A DNA stretch of 64,000 nucleotides from Agapetus fuscipes (GCA_951799405.1 OX637345.1:7378001-7442000), one strand, 5' to 3'. Numbered from the stretch's first letter, positions 1 to 9,604 are shown. The notes: generated from the sequence alone by a model not told the origin. Program-made: numbers and translations.

Positions 1-60
1 TTGCTATAGGGCTGGATGGACCTTTGGTAAAGGTAGATGAATTTTCCAATCAAGCAAACC
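1..60 (-). repeat. SINE family B body fragment
   Basis: The words GCTGGATGGACC and TTTGGTAAAGG recur near 14.7, 47.1 and 53.7 kb, where they form the body of a tRNA-headed SINE (family B) read on the minus strand. This copy is cut by the window edge. Confidence 0.6.
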
Positions 61-474
61 ATATTTTAAATGAGTACAGTGAAAAAAATATCATATTTGT
101 ATATATTTCAAGGAATAAGAACCTTAATGTATGTGTATTTTATTTCTTTTCCTATGTCTGCTATCTTGACTAGAATCAGGACATACTTTTAATAAACATA
201 CAATCAAACTTCTTCATACAAACACATACAGACCGACTTTAACAGCTCTCGAGACCATAGAAATTAATAAAAATTCAAGTACTGTCAATTCCTTACTAAA
301 TAACTTTTTGATCCCTAATCCATCTCCTCTCCTGACCTTGTTTCCTAGAAATAATAATAAATCTGTCACCAACAATCCCAGCGCTCTGTTCCCTTCCTCA
401 CCCCTCCCCCCCTCCACTACTCCCTCCCCTTAAAAGAATGTTACACTAATTTATATTTTATTTTGTTTGTCAGT

Positions 475-530
475 AATATTTTGTACCTGATGATGGAAAC
501 ATTGTTTCCGAAACCGGTCGTACATTATTA
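475..530 (+). ncRNA. Hammerhead-ribozyme-like motif of a retroelement end
   Basis: The segment reads GTAC, CTGATGA (487-493), a perfect 6-bp hairpin GGAAAC-ATT-GTTTCC (495-509), GAAAC, CGGTC and GTAC (520-523). The two GTAC strands can form stem I, CTGATGA and GAAA match the hammerhead core, and GTC is the usual cleavage triplet. One extra T at 494, between the core and stem II, is not canonical. Related copies lie at about 19,203-19,245 and 29,007-29,055 on the minus strand. Hammerheads of this minimal kind are known from Penelope-like elements, but no Penelope coding sequence is visible here. Activity is unproven. Confidence 0.4.
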
Positions 531-619
531 AATTTTACTCGCCCCGTAGCCTTATACAATTTGTTTTTATTTTTAATTTTAATTTTTTAAAAACACCAAG
601 TTTGTTGAAGGTTATTTAA

Positions 620-808
620 AAAATTTACCATCCCAGACATTAAAAATATAAATTTCCCAAAATCTGATGTGTATGGAGATAGCAGACTTTAAAAACCGAC
701 AACTCAAATATAAATGGTTTTTTTTTTGCACTCCACTGGAAATCAAACCCACGACCTTCCAATTACAATTCCAAGCCCCTAGACAACGGACTAGCCAATT
801 TGGTGAAG
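620..808 (-). repeat. SINE family B copy
   Basis: Read on the minus strand, the copy starts with a tRNA-like head (GTCCGTTGTCTAGG and a degraded B-box-like GGGTTTGATTTCC) and continues into an A-rich body containing AGTCTGCTATCTCC. The same head is seen at 12.8, 14.8, 47.2 and 62.6 kb. The short reading frame at 667-855 is a by-product of this repeat. Confidence 0.55.
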
Positions 809-839
809 CTATAGATTACAAAAAGACCACTGCATTTAT

Positions 840-1130
840 ATGTATTTGGAAATAATAAGTATATTATGGAATTGTAAGGGTTTCCACAACGTTTATAATC
901 TACAATCAGACTCTGTTTTGACTGCATTTTGTCAATCATTAAAACCTGCTTTGATCCGTCGCCTTACTAGAATAAGACACTGAATAGAACATCAAAGCAC
1001 GGGACAGGAAAAATGTTTGCTAACCTAAAGTTTGTTTCATCATCAGCTTATGCGACTTTAGTCCGAACAAAGAAAACCTGAACAAACTAATTTTCCATTT
1101 GCAATATTCAACAAATCATTTTTCGAGTTT
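840..1130. other. No gene recognised
   Basis: AT-rich unique-looking sequence between two SINE copies. No splice-bounded frame or RNA gene was seen. Confidence 0.5.
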
Positions 1131-1335
1131 TTTTTAAAATAAATTGGTGAAGAGATATGCAATTCACCAACCTATTATTTCCTGAACAGACACAGGTCTT
1201 AAAATTAATTATCAATCAATAATTCATCATTTAATATTTTAATGAATTATCAACTAATAATTATCCAATGCCATCCTCTGAACCAAGATCAAAGTTATTG
1301 TCATGGGGCCTGATGGGACTCGAAACAGCATTTTT
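1130..1335 (-). repeat. SINE family C copy
   Basis: It shares GCAATTCACCAACCTATT and AAGTTATTGTC blocks with copies at 17.3 and 61.8 kb, and in inverted form with 31.0 and 33.1 kb. The family head, best seen at 33,089, is tRNA-like (GTTATGGCCGAG ... GGTTCGAATC). Confidence 0.55.
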
Positions 1336-1398
1336 CATATTTCAAAAGCGGCAGTCAAAGTGACCGTCGTGACTTGCTTCGCCACAACTGTTAACTGT

Positions 1399-1418
1399 TT
1401 TATTCTCTATGTTTTATT
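1399..1418 (-). terminator. Two candidate polyadenylation signals for the SUN-like gene
   Basis: AATAAA occurs twice on the minus strand (1,399-1,404 and 1,413-1,418), about 300 nt after the stop codon of exon 7. They fit a 3' UTR of ordinary length, but such hexamers are common in AT-rich DNA. Confidence 0.4.
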
Positions 1419-1707
1419 GGTGTGGTAGGTAATCAAAATCCCCAGGAGACTGTTCATGCTATTCACGGCACAAAAGGATGAACTGTTCATCCTTGATCAC
1501 TGCATAAACAAGGGTGTCTCTTGAAAATGTTGGTTACGACACAAATTAAATGTCACAAATAAAGTAAGTTCTCCAATAATGGTTCGTCGAATATTCAAAA
1601 TTTGAATTGTTAAACATGCCAAAACAACATTATTTCAGTTAAAATTGAATGTCAATATCATTTTCATTCAGAATAAAGTCACAAGGCTAAGTTTGAAACA
1701 ACGGAGT

Positions 1708-2147
1708 CTAAGCATCAAAGAGTGTCAGGCCTTTCTTAAAAGCCCCAACTGTGTGGTTGTAGCCGGCTATAAAATAGTCCGCGATTAAATGGATGAACTC
1801 CATAATGTATTCACCGACTAAGTAAAGAGCATCAGTGATGCACGCGGGAAACTGGAATTCCGGTATATCCACTTTGATCATTGACAATTCCGGCAGATTG
1901 AATTCGGGCATTTTGAAGTCAGGTAAACTGAATTTCGGGATGCTAAAGTCGGGTAGAGTTATATTGGGCATGGAGAATTCGGGTAGAGATATTTTTGGGA
2001 ATTCGGGCATCGAGATGTTGGGGAGTTTGAATGCCGGCATGTAAAGTTCAGGGAGAGACAGTTGGTATTGCGAAAAGTCGGGGATCAAGTTGTCGGGTAG
2101 GTTTATGGACGTGATCTTTTCTTTGTATTCGGGATTCATTTGCACCA
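1708..2147 (-). CDS. SUN-like gene, exon 7 (C-terminal exon with LPxF repeats)
   Basis: The acceptor TTTTATTTTACAG precedes TGGTGCAAATG, and the phase (two bases completing a codon) matches the exon 6 donor. It encodes about 145 residues to a stop. The first two thirds is a tandem array of short units of the type [L/M/I]P[E/D][F/L], for example SLPEF, TLPDF and MPEF, spaced about 5 to 10 residues apart. The last 50 residues form a hydrophobic, possibly amphipathic segment ending in LTLFDA. No SUN domain is present. Either this is an alternative last exon that replaces the coiled coil and SUN domain, or the gene belongs to another membrane-protein family. The antisense frame at 1,835-2,044 is open only because of the repeat periodicity. 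Confidence 0.7.
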
Positions 2148-2289
2148 CTGTAAAATAAAAATACATAACAAAGATATTAGCATCACTTCAATGCAGGAAT
2201 TGTTTTGAGTTTATGTATGAATGGTTGATTTACATAAGGCACCAAGTACCAAAATATTTTATTTTAAAGTAAAAGTATCAGAGGCGAAG

Positions 2290-2432
2290 GGTGAAATTTC
2301 ACAAAAGGTAACCCGGTTGAAAAAGCGAAGCCCCTTGTTAGTACATCACAGCATGAAAAAGGCGCAGATGGATCTGAGGAGATACTGGCCACCCCTAGTA
2401 GAATGGCAGGAAGATACAGTGACAGTTACATG
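2290..2432 (+). pseudogene. LINE C-terminal remnant
   Basis: The frame reads MKKAQMDLRRYWPPLVEW, matching the end of the LINE ORF2 family seen better at 48.3 and 63.0 kb (KKWRQLCR.. then GPLAEW-like). The remnant is 5'-truncated and frame-broken, and is followed by a GTTACA-type tail. Confidence 0.55.
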
Positions 2433-2680
2433 TCCCATCGTCATTTTACTTCTAACCAAAAAAACTGTTCATGAATATTAAAATTAAAAGAGTGACATTA
2501 ATAATTATACACAATAAAATTCATTGGAAATATGTAAAGTGAATAAGTGCTGTATTGTTGAGGACAGAAAATGCTCCAATAATTGTGTGAAACGCACTCA
2601 CTAACTCAAAAATTGCAATTAAATTCCCAGAAATTAAATAATCACCTTAAAATTGCAGATTTCAATTGTTGTTTATTCAA

Positions 2681-2725
2681 AACTAGCAGTACCCGGCGTG
2701 TTTCACTACGCCATTTGGGCATGTG
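2681..2725 (+). repeat. Retroelement-like start motif (ACTAGCAGTACCCGGCGTG)
   Basis: The motif ACTAGC..GTACCCGGCGTG followed by TTTCACTACGCC resembles the conserved start of a widespread arthropod repeat. The matching 3' end (TTTCGTCAAAATCGGATGAGC, then CATA repeats) is near 5,975-6,097 on the same strand. The two ends may be one old element split by later insertions. This comes from memory of the motif and is weakly supported. Confidence 0.35.
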
Positions 2726-2950
2726 GTATCAATTTTTTTCTACAGATAAAAGAGGAAACAACAGGATCAAAAAAAAAGTGTGCTAATCGGAATCAAGCTT
2801 CACACAATTTATCTCTAGGTTAATCTTCACGTTTTCTAAAAAAAAAGGTCTAGGTACAACTGTTAAGCAGCAGAGCCAAGCATAGGGAAAATCGATTGCG
2901 GTGCTCCATTTATATTTAAGATAAAAAAATCGGCTATGTAACGTCACTCA

Positions 2951-3195
2951 TCTAATCTATTCTAAGTTGCATGGATATAATTGTTACATTTGGAATTCAC
3001 ATTAAGTGCATGCCCACAAGCAGACACGTATAAGTTCACACTTGCACATTCTGCGTGTGAACCTACAACATAAAAACCCAAATCTCAAATGAACATACAC
3101 CCTGCAACTCTTTGCTGACCTTCCCTGAAACAGGGGTGACATTGGCAGAGTGAACCATTTTATATTTATAGTTGGTCAGATGCATATTGACCTAT
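2951..3195 (-). repeat. Family D repeat, full-length
   Basis: Read on the minus strand, it carries the TGAACCATTTT/ACATTGGC block complement, a GAACTTATACGTGTCTGCTTG-like block, and a TTAGATTAGA-type 3' end at 2,951. Confidence 0.75.
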
Positions 3196-3196
3196 A

Positions 3197-3457
3197 CTAA
3201 TCTAATCTAATCTAATCTAAGCTGCAAAGATATATATCATTTAAGATTCATACTAAATGCATTCCCACAAGCAGATATGTATAATTTCGCGCTAACACAT
3301 GCCGCATGTGGACCTACAATATAAAAACCCAATCTCAAATGAACATAAGCCTTGCAACTCTTGCCGTCCTTCCCTGAAACAGGGGTGACATTGGCAAAGT
3401 GAACCAATTTTTATATTATGGGTGGTCAGCCGCATAACAACCTATAAGTCAAGGAAC
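3197..3457 (-). repeat. Family D repeat, full-length, head-to-tail with the previous copy
   Basis: It runs from GTTCCTTGACTTATAGG (minus strand, 3,457) to a five-unit ATTAG tail (about 3,200). It directly abuts the copy at 2,951-3,195 in the same orientation. Confidence 0.8.
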
Positions 3458-3835
3458 GAGAAAAGAATATAAAGAAAAGAATATAAACAATACATTAAAT
3501 TTTATAATCATACAATTAAAGAACTAATCTATAAAATTCACTATACTCTTTGAGCAAAGTGAAGAAATAAATGTATTCCAAACAATCAGGAATATTTTTC
3601 AATGTAACCGCACTGTGAAACGTATGCAGTTGGGGAAAATGCTTCATACAATATGATGCACTTAAGTGTTTTTTCAACTATCTCCATGAAAGTGTTTAAT
3701 TTATGTTGAATTTTTGACTCCCTGTCCTGTCTTTATCCCGGCCAAGTGAATTCACATTTTTTCCCCACATTTAAAATGTGCTCTATCCATTATTTCAATA
3801 AGTGAAAGTTTTAGGTAGTGCACACGGAACATTTT

Positions 3836-3945
3836 CTATTGACAACAAAATTGTAAGTCGCACGGCCGGGTTAGGTAAAAGGCAAACATTTTGTTTATCT
3901 TGGTTGCTTTGGACCATTGTCACATAGAAGAAAGACGTTTAACCG
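3836..3945 (+). repeat. Palindromic MITE half (GCAACC family)
   Basis: It contains GACAACAAAATTGT, a CACGGCCGGGTTA variant, and TGTCACATAGAAG, all shared with 26.3, 31.6, 36.5, 50.7 and 61.4 kb. See the more complete copy at 50,530-50,800. Confidence 0.5.
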
Positions 3946-4228
3946 CCGAGAAAAAAACGATCTTTAAATTTGTGGTGAGTATATAATTTTACAGAAATGC
4001 GTTTTTTGAAAAAACAACTATATTATGTATATTTTAATTAAAAGTATGTTTCAATAAAAGGTTTTCATAATAATAATATATTTCAATATGGTCTTCTAGT
4101 TGTGACCTACGAACTTTTGTTTATCGTATTTTTTATAAGTGCGGGATATAAAAGCTTTCTTACATTTCTAAAATTCAACTTGGAATACTTGAATAACATT
4201 TTTTAATTTGGAACTTTTGTCTAGGCCA

Positions 4229-4626
4229 GGGGTCGGCAACCTTTTGAGTCGGAAGAGCCAAAAATTACAATTTACAAATTTCAAAGTTTTTCCTTGACTT
4301 ATAGGTTGGTATGAGGCTAACCACCCATACTGTAAAAAATGGTTCACTTTGCCAATGTCACCCCTGTTTCAGGGAAGGTCGGCAAGAGTTGCAGGGCTTA
4401 TGTTCATTGAAGATTGGGTTTTTATATTGTAGTTGGGGGGAGGGTGGGGGGTGAAAAGCGAGTACAAGTAGCGGAGAGATCGTTAATCGATTCAGAACGA
4501 TTTAGTTTTTTTCGATCAGAAGTATAATTCTGTGTTTTTTTTATATTTGCGTATGAAGCTAAAGAGCCGTAACTTCACACCCAAAGAGCCGCATGTGGCT
4601 GGTGAGCCGCAGGTTGCTTACCCCTA
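4229..4626 (+). mobile_element. hAT-like MITE with a nested family D copy
   Basis: The left end CAGGGGTCGGCAACC and right end GGTTGCTTACCCCTA are inverted copies of each other. Internal text AAGAGCCGCATGTGGCT is typical of this kind of non-autonomous hAT element. A family D copy (4,292-4,432) sits inside. No matching 8-bp target duplication could be read at the ends. Confidence 0.55.
4292..4432 (+). repeat. Family D repeat, 3'-truncated
   Basis: It begins CCTTGACTTATAGGTTGG and stops after GGGTTTTTATATTGTAG. It is inserted in the hAT-like MITE. Confidence 0.75.
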
Positions 4627-4661
4627 ACCAAACCGATATCGATCCACCATATTTGTAAAAA

Positions 4662-4862
4662 GTCCGGTCTATAGCTTAGTTGGTAGAGTAACTGCATTCC
4701 ATGCCGAGATCTCGAGTTAGAATCCCACTGAAGTTGTCAGAAATTATTTCTCGTTTCAGTGTTTATTTCTAACCCAAAATAAAATACCGGCAAGGCTTAC
4801 TCAGCCTTCATAAGAAATGAGTGTCAAGCCACTCAGGAGCTGAATAACATCCATTTCAAGTT
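4662..4862 (+). repeat. SINE family A copy, 3'-truncated
   Basis: The tRNA-like head TCCGGTCTATAGCTTAGTTGG plus TTAGAATCCCACTG (degenerate A and B boxes) is followed by the family body ATACCGGCAAGGCTTACTCAG. Confidence 0.65.
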
Positions 4863-4887
4863 AAGTAAAGTGGGTAAAGTTAAGTAA

Positions 4888-5660
4888 AATTTTCCCAACT
4901 TTTTTTTTTTCCCCATTTTTAGGTTAGGTTAGGTTTTTCCCGACTTTTGGGGAAAAAAAAATTTCCCCACTTTTGGGGAAATTTTCCCAACTTTTTTTTT
5001 TCCCCATTTTTAGGTTAGGTTAGGTTTTTCCCGACTTTTGGGGAAAAAATAATTTCCCCACTTTTGGGGAAATTTCCCAACTTTTTTTTTTTTTTCCCAT
5101 TTTTAGGTTAGGTTAGGTTAGGTTAGGTTTTTCCCGACTTTTGGGGAAAAAAAATTTCCCCACTTTTGGGGAAATTTCCCAACTTTTTTTTTTTTTTCCC
5201 ATTTTTAGGTTAGGTTAGGTTAGGTTTTTCCCGACTTTTGGGGAAAAAATAATTTCCCCACTTTTGGGGAAATTTCCCAACTTTTTTTTTTTTTTTCCCA
5301 TTTTTAGGTTAGGTTAGGTTTTTCCCGACTTTTGGGAAAAAAAAAATTTCCCCACTTTTGGGGAAATTTTCCCAACTTTTTTTTTTTTCCCCATTTTTAG
5401 GTTAGGTTAGGTTTTTCCCGACTTTTGGGGAAAAAAAATTTTCCCAACTTTTTTTTTTTTTTCCCAGATTTGAAAGTGGGAACCATGCGCAGGGGGATAA
5501 GTGGGAACAATGCGCAGGGGGAAATTTCCCAACTTTTTTTTTTTCCCATTTTTAGGTTAGGTTAGGTTAGGTTAGGTTTTTCCCGACTTTTGGGGAAAAA
5601 AAAAATTCCCTACTTTTGGGGAAATTTCCCAACTTTTTTTTTTTTTTCCCATTTTTAGGC
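4888..5660 (+). repeat. Minisatellite with internal TTAGG runs
   Basis: About nine units of 72-105 bp. Each runs CCCAAC, poly-T, CCCCATTTT, AGGTT repeated two to four times, TTTCCCGACTTTTGGGG, and CCCCACTTTTGGGG. The TTAGG runs vary in number between units. One unit (about 5,443-5,530) carries an extra doublet of GTGGGAAC.ATGCGCAGGGGG. The units are partly self-complementary (CCCC.ACTTTTGGGG). Confidence 0.85.
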
Positions 5661-5691
5661 GTAAAGTAAAAGTTACTGGGTTGTTCATTTT

Positions 5692-5822
5692 AGATTTGGA
5701 TTTTAAATTATGAGTGGGTACACATGCAGCATTTGTAAGCGTGAACTTACATGTGTCTACTTGTGAGCATGCATTTTACATGAATCTTTAATGTAAATGT
5801 ATATTTGCAACTAAGATTATGT
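5692..5822 (+). repeat. Family D repeat, 3' half
   Basis: It has ACACATGCAGCATTTGTAAGC, GTGTCTACTTGTGAGCATGC and GCAACTAAGATTAT, matching the family 3' half. Confidence 0.6.
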
Positions 5823-5974
5823 ATTGTAGTTGAATATAATGGTCTTCTTCTATTGGGTGGTTTCAAAATTTACCGACCTCGTTGCTGAAATATCGAGAAT
5901 TGAGAACCACTGTTTATTTGATCACCATCAAACTTCACAGGATTCGTTCTAAGAATATGTTACATGTTTCCTGA

Positions 5975-6097
5975 AAATTTCGTCAAAATCGGATGAGCGG
6001 TTTATGAGTCTATAGGGGACATACATACATACATACATACATACATACATACATACATACATACATACATACATACATACATACATACATACATACA
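5975..6097 (+). repeat. Repeat 3' end followed by a (CATA)n microsatellite
   Basis: TTTCGTCAAAATCGGATGAGC and GTCTATAGGGGA lead into about 19 CATA units (6,020-6,097) and then CTTTATAGATATAG. The reading frame of repeated MYVC on the minus strand is only the microsatellite. Confidence 0.8.
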
Positions 6098-6220
6098 CAC
6101 ATCCTTCTTTATAGATATAGATATTGCAACTTGCAGAGAACAAAAAATAAATCTGATATTTACACCCTCTCATAATGGGGGAGTTTTACCTACCATTAAA
6201 ACTCTTATTATGTTTCTATA

Positions 6221-6411
6221 GATGTCTGGAGTCCATATTATGAGAGAAACAATCACTTTTCCCCTTTTATGTGGTTTTTTAGTCTATTCCTGGGTCTTTG
6301 ATTTGCACTTTTTTACACTTTAGGCACTTTCTACTCTATGGTCGCTTTTTCCCCATTTCCTGTTCCCTATTTCCAGTTTCCCCATAACCCGGTCGCAATT
6401 TTTCATAAAGC
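6221..6411 (-). repeat. DIRS inverted terminal repeat, 3' side
   Basis: It is the reverse complement of 11,028-11,219 with few differences. Shared landmarks are GATGTCTGGAGTCC, AAACAATCACTTTTCCCC and AACCCGGTCGCAATTT. The outer 50 bp (6,171-6,220) is unique to this end and is copied in the internal complementary region. Confidence 0.9.
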
Positions 6412-6438
6412 TCATAATACACCAGGTAGGGGTTACCT

Positions 6439-6539
6439 GGACTCCAGACATCTATAGAAACATAATAAGAGTTTTAATGGTAGGTAAAACTCCCCCATTA
6501 TGTGTTCTGAGAGATGTCTGGAGTCCATATTATGAGAGA
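6439..6539 (-). repeat. DIRS internal complementary region
   Basis: The first part (6,439-6,501) is the reverse complement of the left element end (6,171-6,236, CATAATGGGGGAG...). The second part (6,502-6,539) is the reverse complement of the right end (11,194-11,231). The two are fused at CATTATG|TGTTCTG, as expected for a guide across the circle junction. Confidence 0.88.
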
Positions 6540-6573
6540 TCTGTCTATTATCTCCTGGTGACCGGGGACGTCT

Positions 6574-8360
6574 TTATTTGATATTAACTGGTTGAAATAG
6601 GGAAAGATCTTCTGGAGCTGTATGTTTCAACATCTCTTTCTGATAGTATTTTCTGAAAGTGTTTTCCTTTTTCCAGTTGCCTCTTTCCAGTATGTTATCT
6701 ATTGGATTAAGTGATGCGACCGCTGAACGTGTGCTGCCGGGAGTGGCCTCTACTCCTGCTGATTTTAGCGTGTTCTTTACCCATCCTCCTATGATTGTTC
6801 TTGCAGCTGCCTTCACTTGTACTCGGGTGCTGATGAACAGGTTATAAAGATTTTGTCCTGATCTCCTTTCGCGTGATAGTTCAATCAGCTTCCTTATCCA
6901 GAAGACTGGGTTGACGTTGTGTTCCTTGGATTCCAGAAGTCTCCGATTAGATTGTCGGTGTTTGAGGGTATCTGTTTTTGATCTAAAGAATGGAATTAAC
7001 ACAATTGATGTGCCTTCGTCGAGAATGTTTCCTTCTGTGATATTTAGCAAGGTCAGATCGTGTACTCTTCTTCCTGAAGATAACAGAAGTAAGATTGCCG
7101 TTTTTAAATTTAATTTCACTAGGAAATCTGAGCTGAGATTATTTTCCATCATTGCGTTGCAGAAGGTTACGATGGCTGACTTGTGTACCAGCATAGTCCT
7201 GTATGATAGTTTTTCGTTAATGAACAGTTGCGCTAGATACCTTGCCAATTGATTAGGAGATGGTGTGTTGGGATGGGTATTATTCGCCAGTATCCAGCGG
7301 CACCATCTTTGCCAAGCAGGTTTATATGTGTTGAGTGGGGAAGCTCGCCATCCTGACAGGAACAGTCTTTTCTCTTCCGCGTTCCAGGAATTTAAGATAC
7401 TGTCCCCAGTCCCAATTTTCCACACTTCCATTTCCAGATCCTGAATCCTGGGTGGTGGATTGCCTGTTGATGTGTTGATTAGTACTGACACCAGGTTCGG
7501 TATTTGCATCGGAGGTACGAGTGATCGACGAATTAAGTCTGGACGCCAGAAGACCCTCTGCCACCTCGGGACCACGAGTAGGTAAGTTCCGGTCGCCCCG
7601 TTTAGGTGCCTCAGGATCCTCGGTATAAGGTTTGGCGGAGGAAATATCCGACCCACATTGTAGAGCCAGTGCCGACTGAAGGCGTTTTGAAAGATTGCGC
7701 ATGAGTCTGTGGAGTCTCTGGACACGTAAGTTGAACTCATGTGTGCCATGGTGGATGCGAACAGGTCTATATCTGGTACTCCGAAATGATTGAAAATGGC
7801 CTTCGTTGCTGTTGGTAAGAGATGCCACTCTGGAGGGGCTCTTCCTCTTGATAGGTGATCCGCGTCTCCGTATCTTCCCGGTAGGTACTGCGCTGTTAGC
7901 GAGATTTCCCATTGGCCTGCCAGAGTCAACAGATCTCGGGTAAGATTTAGGAGTGTTTTGGATCTGGTGCCCCCTTCCTTGCGGATGTAGGCGACTACTG
8001 TCTTGTTGTCTGATTGTACCAGAATTTCGGAGCCGGAAAGGTCGTGCGCTGTGCGTTGCAGGGTTGCAAAAACAGCGAACAACTCTTTTCGGTTGGAGTG
8101 CTACTTCTTTTGTTGAACGGTCCACTGTCCTGACAGCATCAAGTCGTCCAGAGTTGCTCCCCAAGCTAAGTCTGACGCATCTGTTGTCAAGAAATGTCCG
8201 AAGGTTTCCCTGTGGATGGAACTTGATTCGTTCGCATTCCCTATCCACCACTCTATTTCTTGTAAGCTGTCCTCGGTCATTTGTATGGACCCTCTTGGTG
8301 ACAGGTGCTTCAGTGGCTTGCTCGCTATCTGCAATTGTCTGCAGTGGAGGCGACCATGAA
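6574..8360 (-). pseudogene. DIRS pol 3' part: RNase H end, DLFAS domain, tyrosine recombinase
   Basis: One reading frame runs from about 8,360 to the stop at 6,574. It is broken by an in-frame TAG at 8,101-8,103 between SGQWTVQQKK and HSNRKELFAVF. RNase H signatures are TDASDLAWGATLDD (about 8,184) and SDNKTVVAYI. A DIDLFAS...FPPPNLIPRIL...LLVVPRW segment follows; in related elements it is sometimes called a methylase-like domain. The C-terminal recombinase has the Arg box LLSSGRRVHDL and the nucleophile region FRKYYQKEM (Tyr 479/480 of the 502-residue downstream frame). The usual HxxR motif reads GSTR (449-452), so the catalytic His is missing. Confidence 0.85.
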
Positions 8361-8851
8361 GCTGGCAAAGTTTAGTCTTCCTAGGAGACTTTCCGCCAGT
8401 TTTAAGGACCATTTTCGAGAAGTCAGTATTGCTCGAAGTGAGTGGCACAATGCCTCTTGCTTCCGGTAAGAAAGACCTACTTGGTGACAGGTGCTTCAGT
8501 GGCCTGCTCGCTATCTGCAATTGTCTGCAGTGGAGGCGACCATGAAGCTGGCAAAGTTTAGTCTTCCTAGGAGACTTTCCGCCAGTTTTAAGGACCATTT
8601 TCGAGAAGTCAGTATTGCTCAAAGTGAGTGGCACAATGCCTCTTGCTTCCGGTAAGAAAGACCTACTTGGTGACAGGTGCTTCAGTGGCCTGCTCGCTAT
8701 CTGCAATTGTCTGCAGTGGAGGCGACCATGAAGCTGGCAAAGTTTAGTCTTCCTAGGAGACTTTCCGCCAGTTTTAAGAACCATTTTCGAGAAGTCAGTA
8801 TTGCTCGAAGTGAGTGGCACAATGCCTCTTGCTTCCGGTAAGAAAGGAATT
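8294..8851 (-). repeat. 186-bp tandem triplication inside DIRS pol
   Basis: Three copies start at 8,294, 8,480 and 8,666, exactly 186 bp apart and differing at only a few bases. They span the RT/RNase H connection. 186 is 62 codons, so each copy preserves the frame, but the segment already carried a 1-base shift near ATGGTCGCC. Near-identity suggests a recent local duplication in this copy. Confidence 0.9.
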
Positions 8852-9604
8852 TGCAATTGTTGTGCGTGTCCCAAACGATTCCCAAGTACTCTAATTGTTG
8901 AGTGGGGAAGAGCACTGACTTCTGGAGATTTACATACCACCCCAGAGATTGTAGGATATCTACTGCTAGATGCGATTGCCGACAAAGATCGTCCTTGGAT
9001 TGGCTCGCAAGGAGGAAGTCGTCGAGATAAACGATTGTCCGAATACCTCGTCGCCTCAGTAGTTGGGCTACCCAATTTGTAAGGGTTGCAAACATTCTGG
9101 GGGCAGATGAAAGGCCAAAGGGCAGACTTGTCATCTGAAGTAATTCTCCTCGATAGACCAGTCGCAAAAATCTCCAATGTTTCTGTGCACTTGGGAGATG
9201 AAAGAAGGCTTGCGATAGGTCTATTTTCGACAACCAATTGTTTGGCTGCAGAAACTCTGGCACTTTGTAGTGGCTATGAGTTTGAATGGAACCGGGTCCA
9301 GGAAGAAGTATAACGATTTCAGGTTGAAAATCATTCTCGAGGAACGGTCCGATTTGGGTGTTAGGAACATTTTTGATAAGAAGCTGGGAGATGACTCCGC
9401 GGCCTCTATAACGCCGAATTCGGTCATTTCCTTTATTTGAGAGTCCATTTCGGGTGAAGGACTCGTCTGGTATAGCATTAAGGTCTTTTTGTGTGGTAAT
9501 ATCAGAGGGGGAATTGAGATGAAAGGTATTCTTACTCCGATTATCATCTTCAGGATGTGGTTTGGTGCTCCGAGTGACGTCCAAACCTGTAGGGAGGACT
9601 TCAA
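8697..9604 (-). pseudogene. DIRS pol 5' part: reverse transcriptase
   Basis: The fingers region (IKEMTEFGVIEAAESS, FLTPKSDRSSRMIFNLK) is in one frame (about 9,260-9,604). The palm (LSKIDLSQAFFHLPS, SLPFGLSSAPRMF, the catalytic YLDD at about 9,029-9,018, and EYLGIVWDT) is in another (8,697 to about 9,290). The change of frame lies near 9,260-9,290. YLDD and LPFGL are typical of DIRS and LTR-type reverse transcriptases. The other long frames over this region are shadows. Confidence 0.88.

Noticed and set aside
4888..5660. A true telomere
   Set aside because: TTAGG runs are only two to four units long and embedded in a longer minisatellite within an intron.
5949..6173. Repeated MYVC peptide frame
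   Set aside because: It is only the translation of the (CATA)n microsatellite.
8101..9237. A 378-residue frame with three identical 62-residue repeats as a novel repeat protein
   Set aside because: Most of it is the wrong frame of DIRS RT. The repeat is the 186-bp DNA triplication; only its C-terminal RNase H part is in the true frame.
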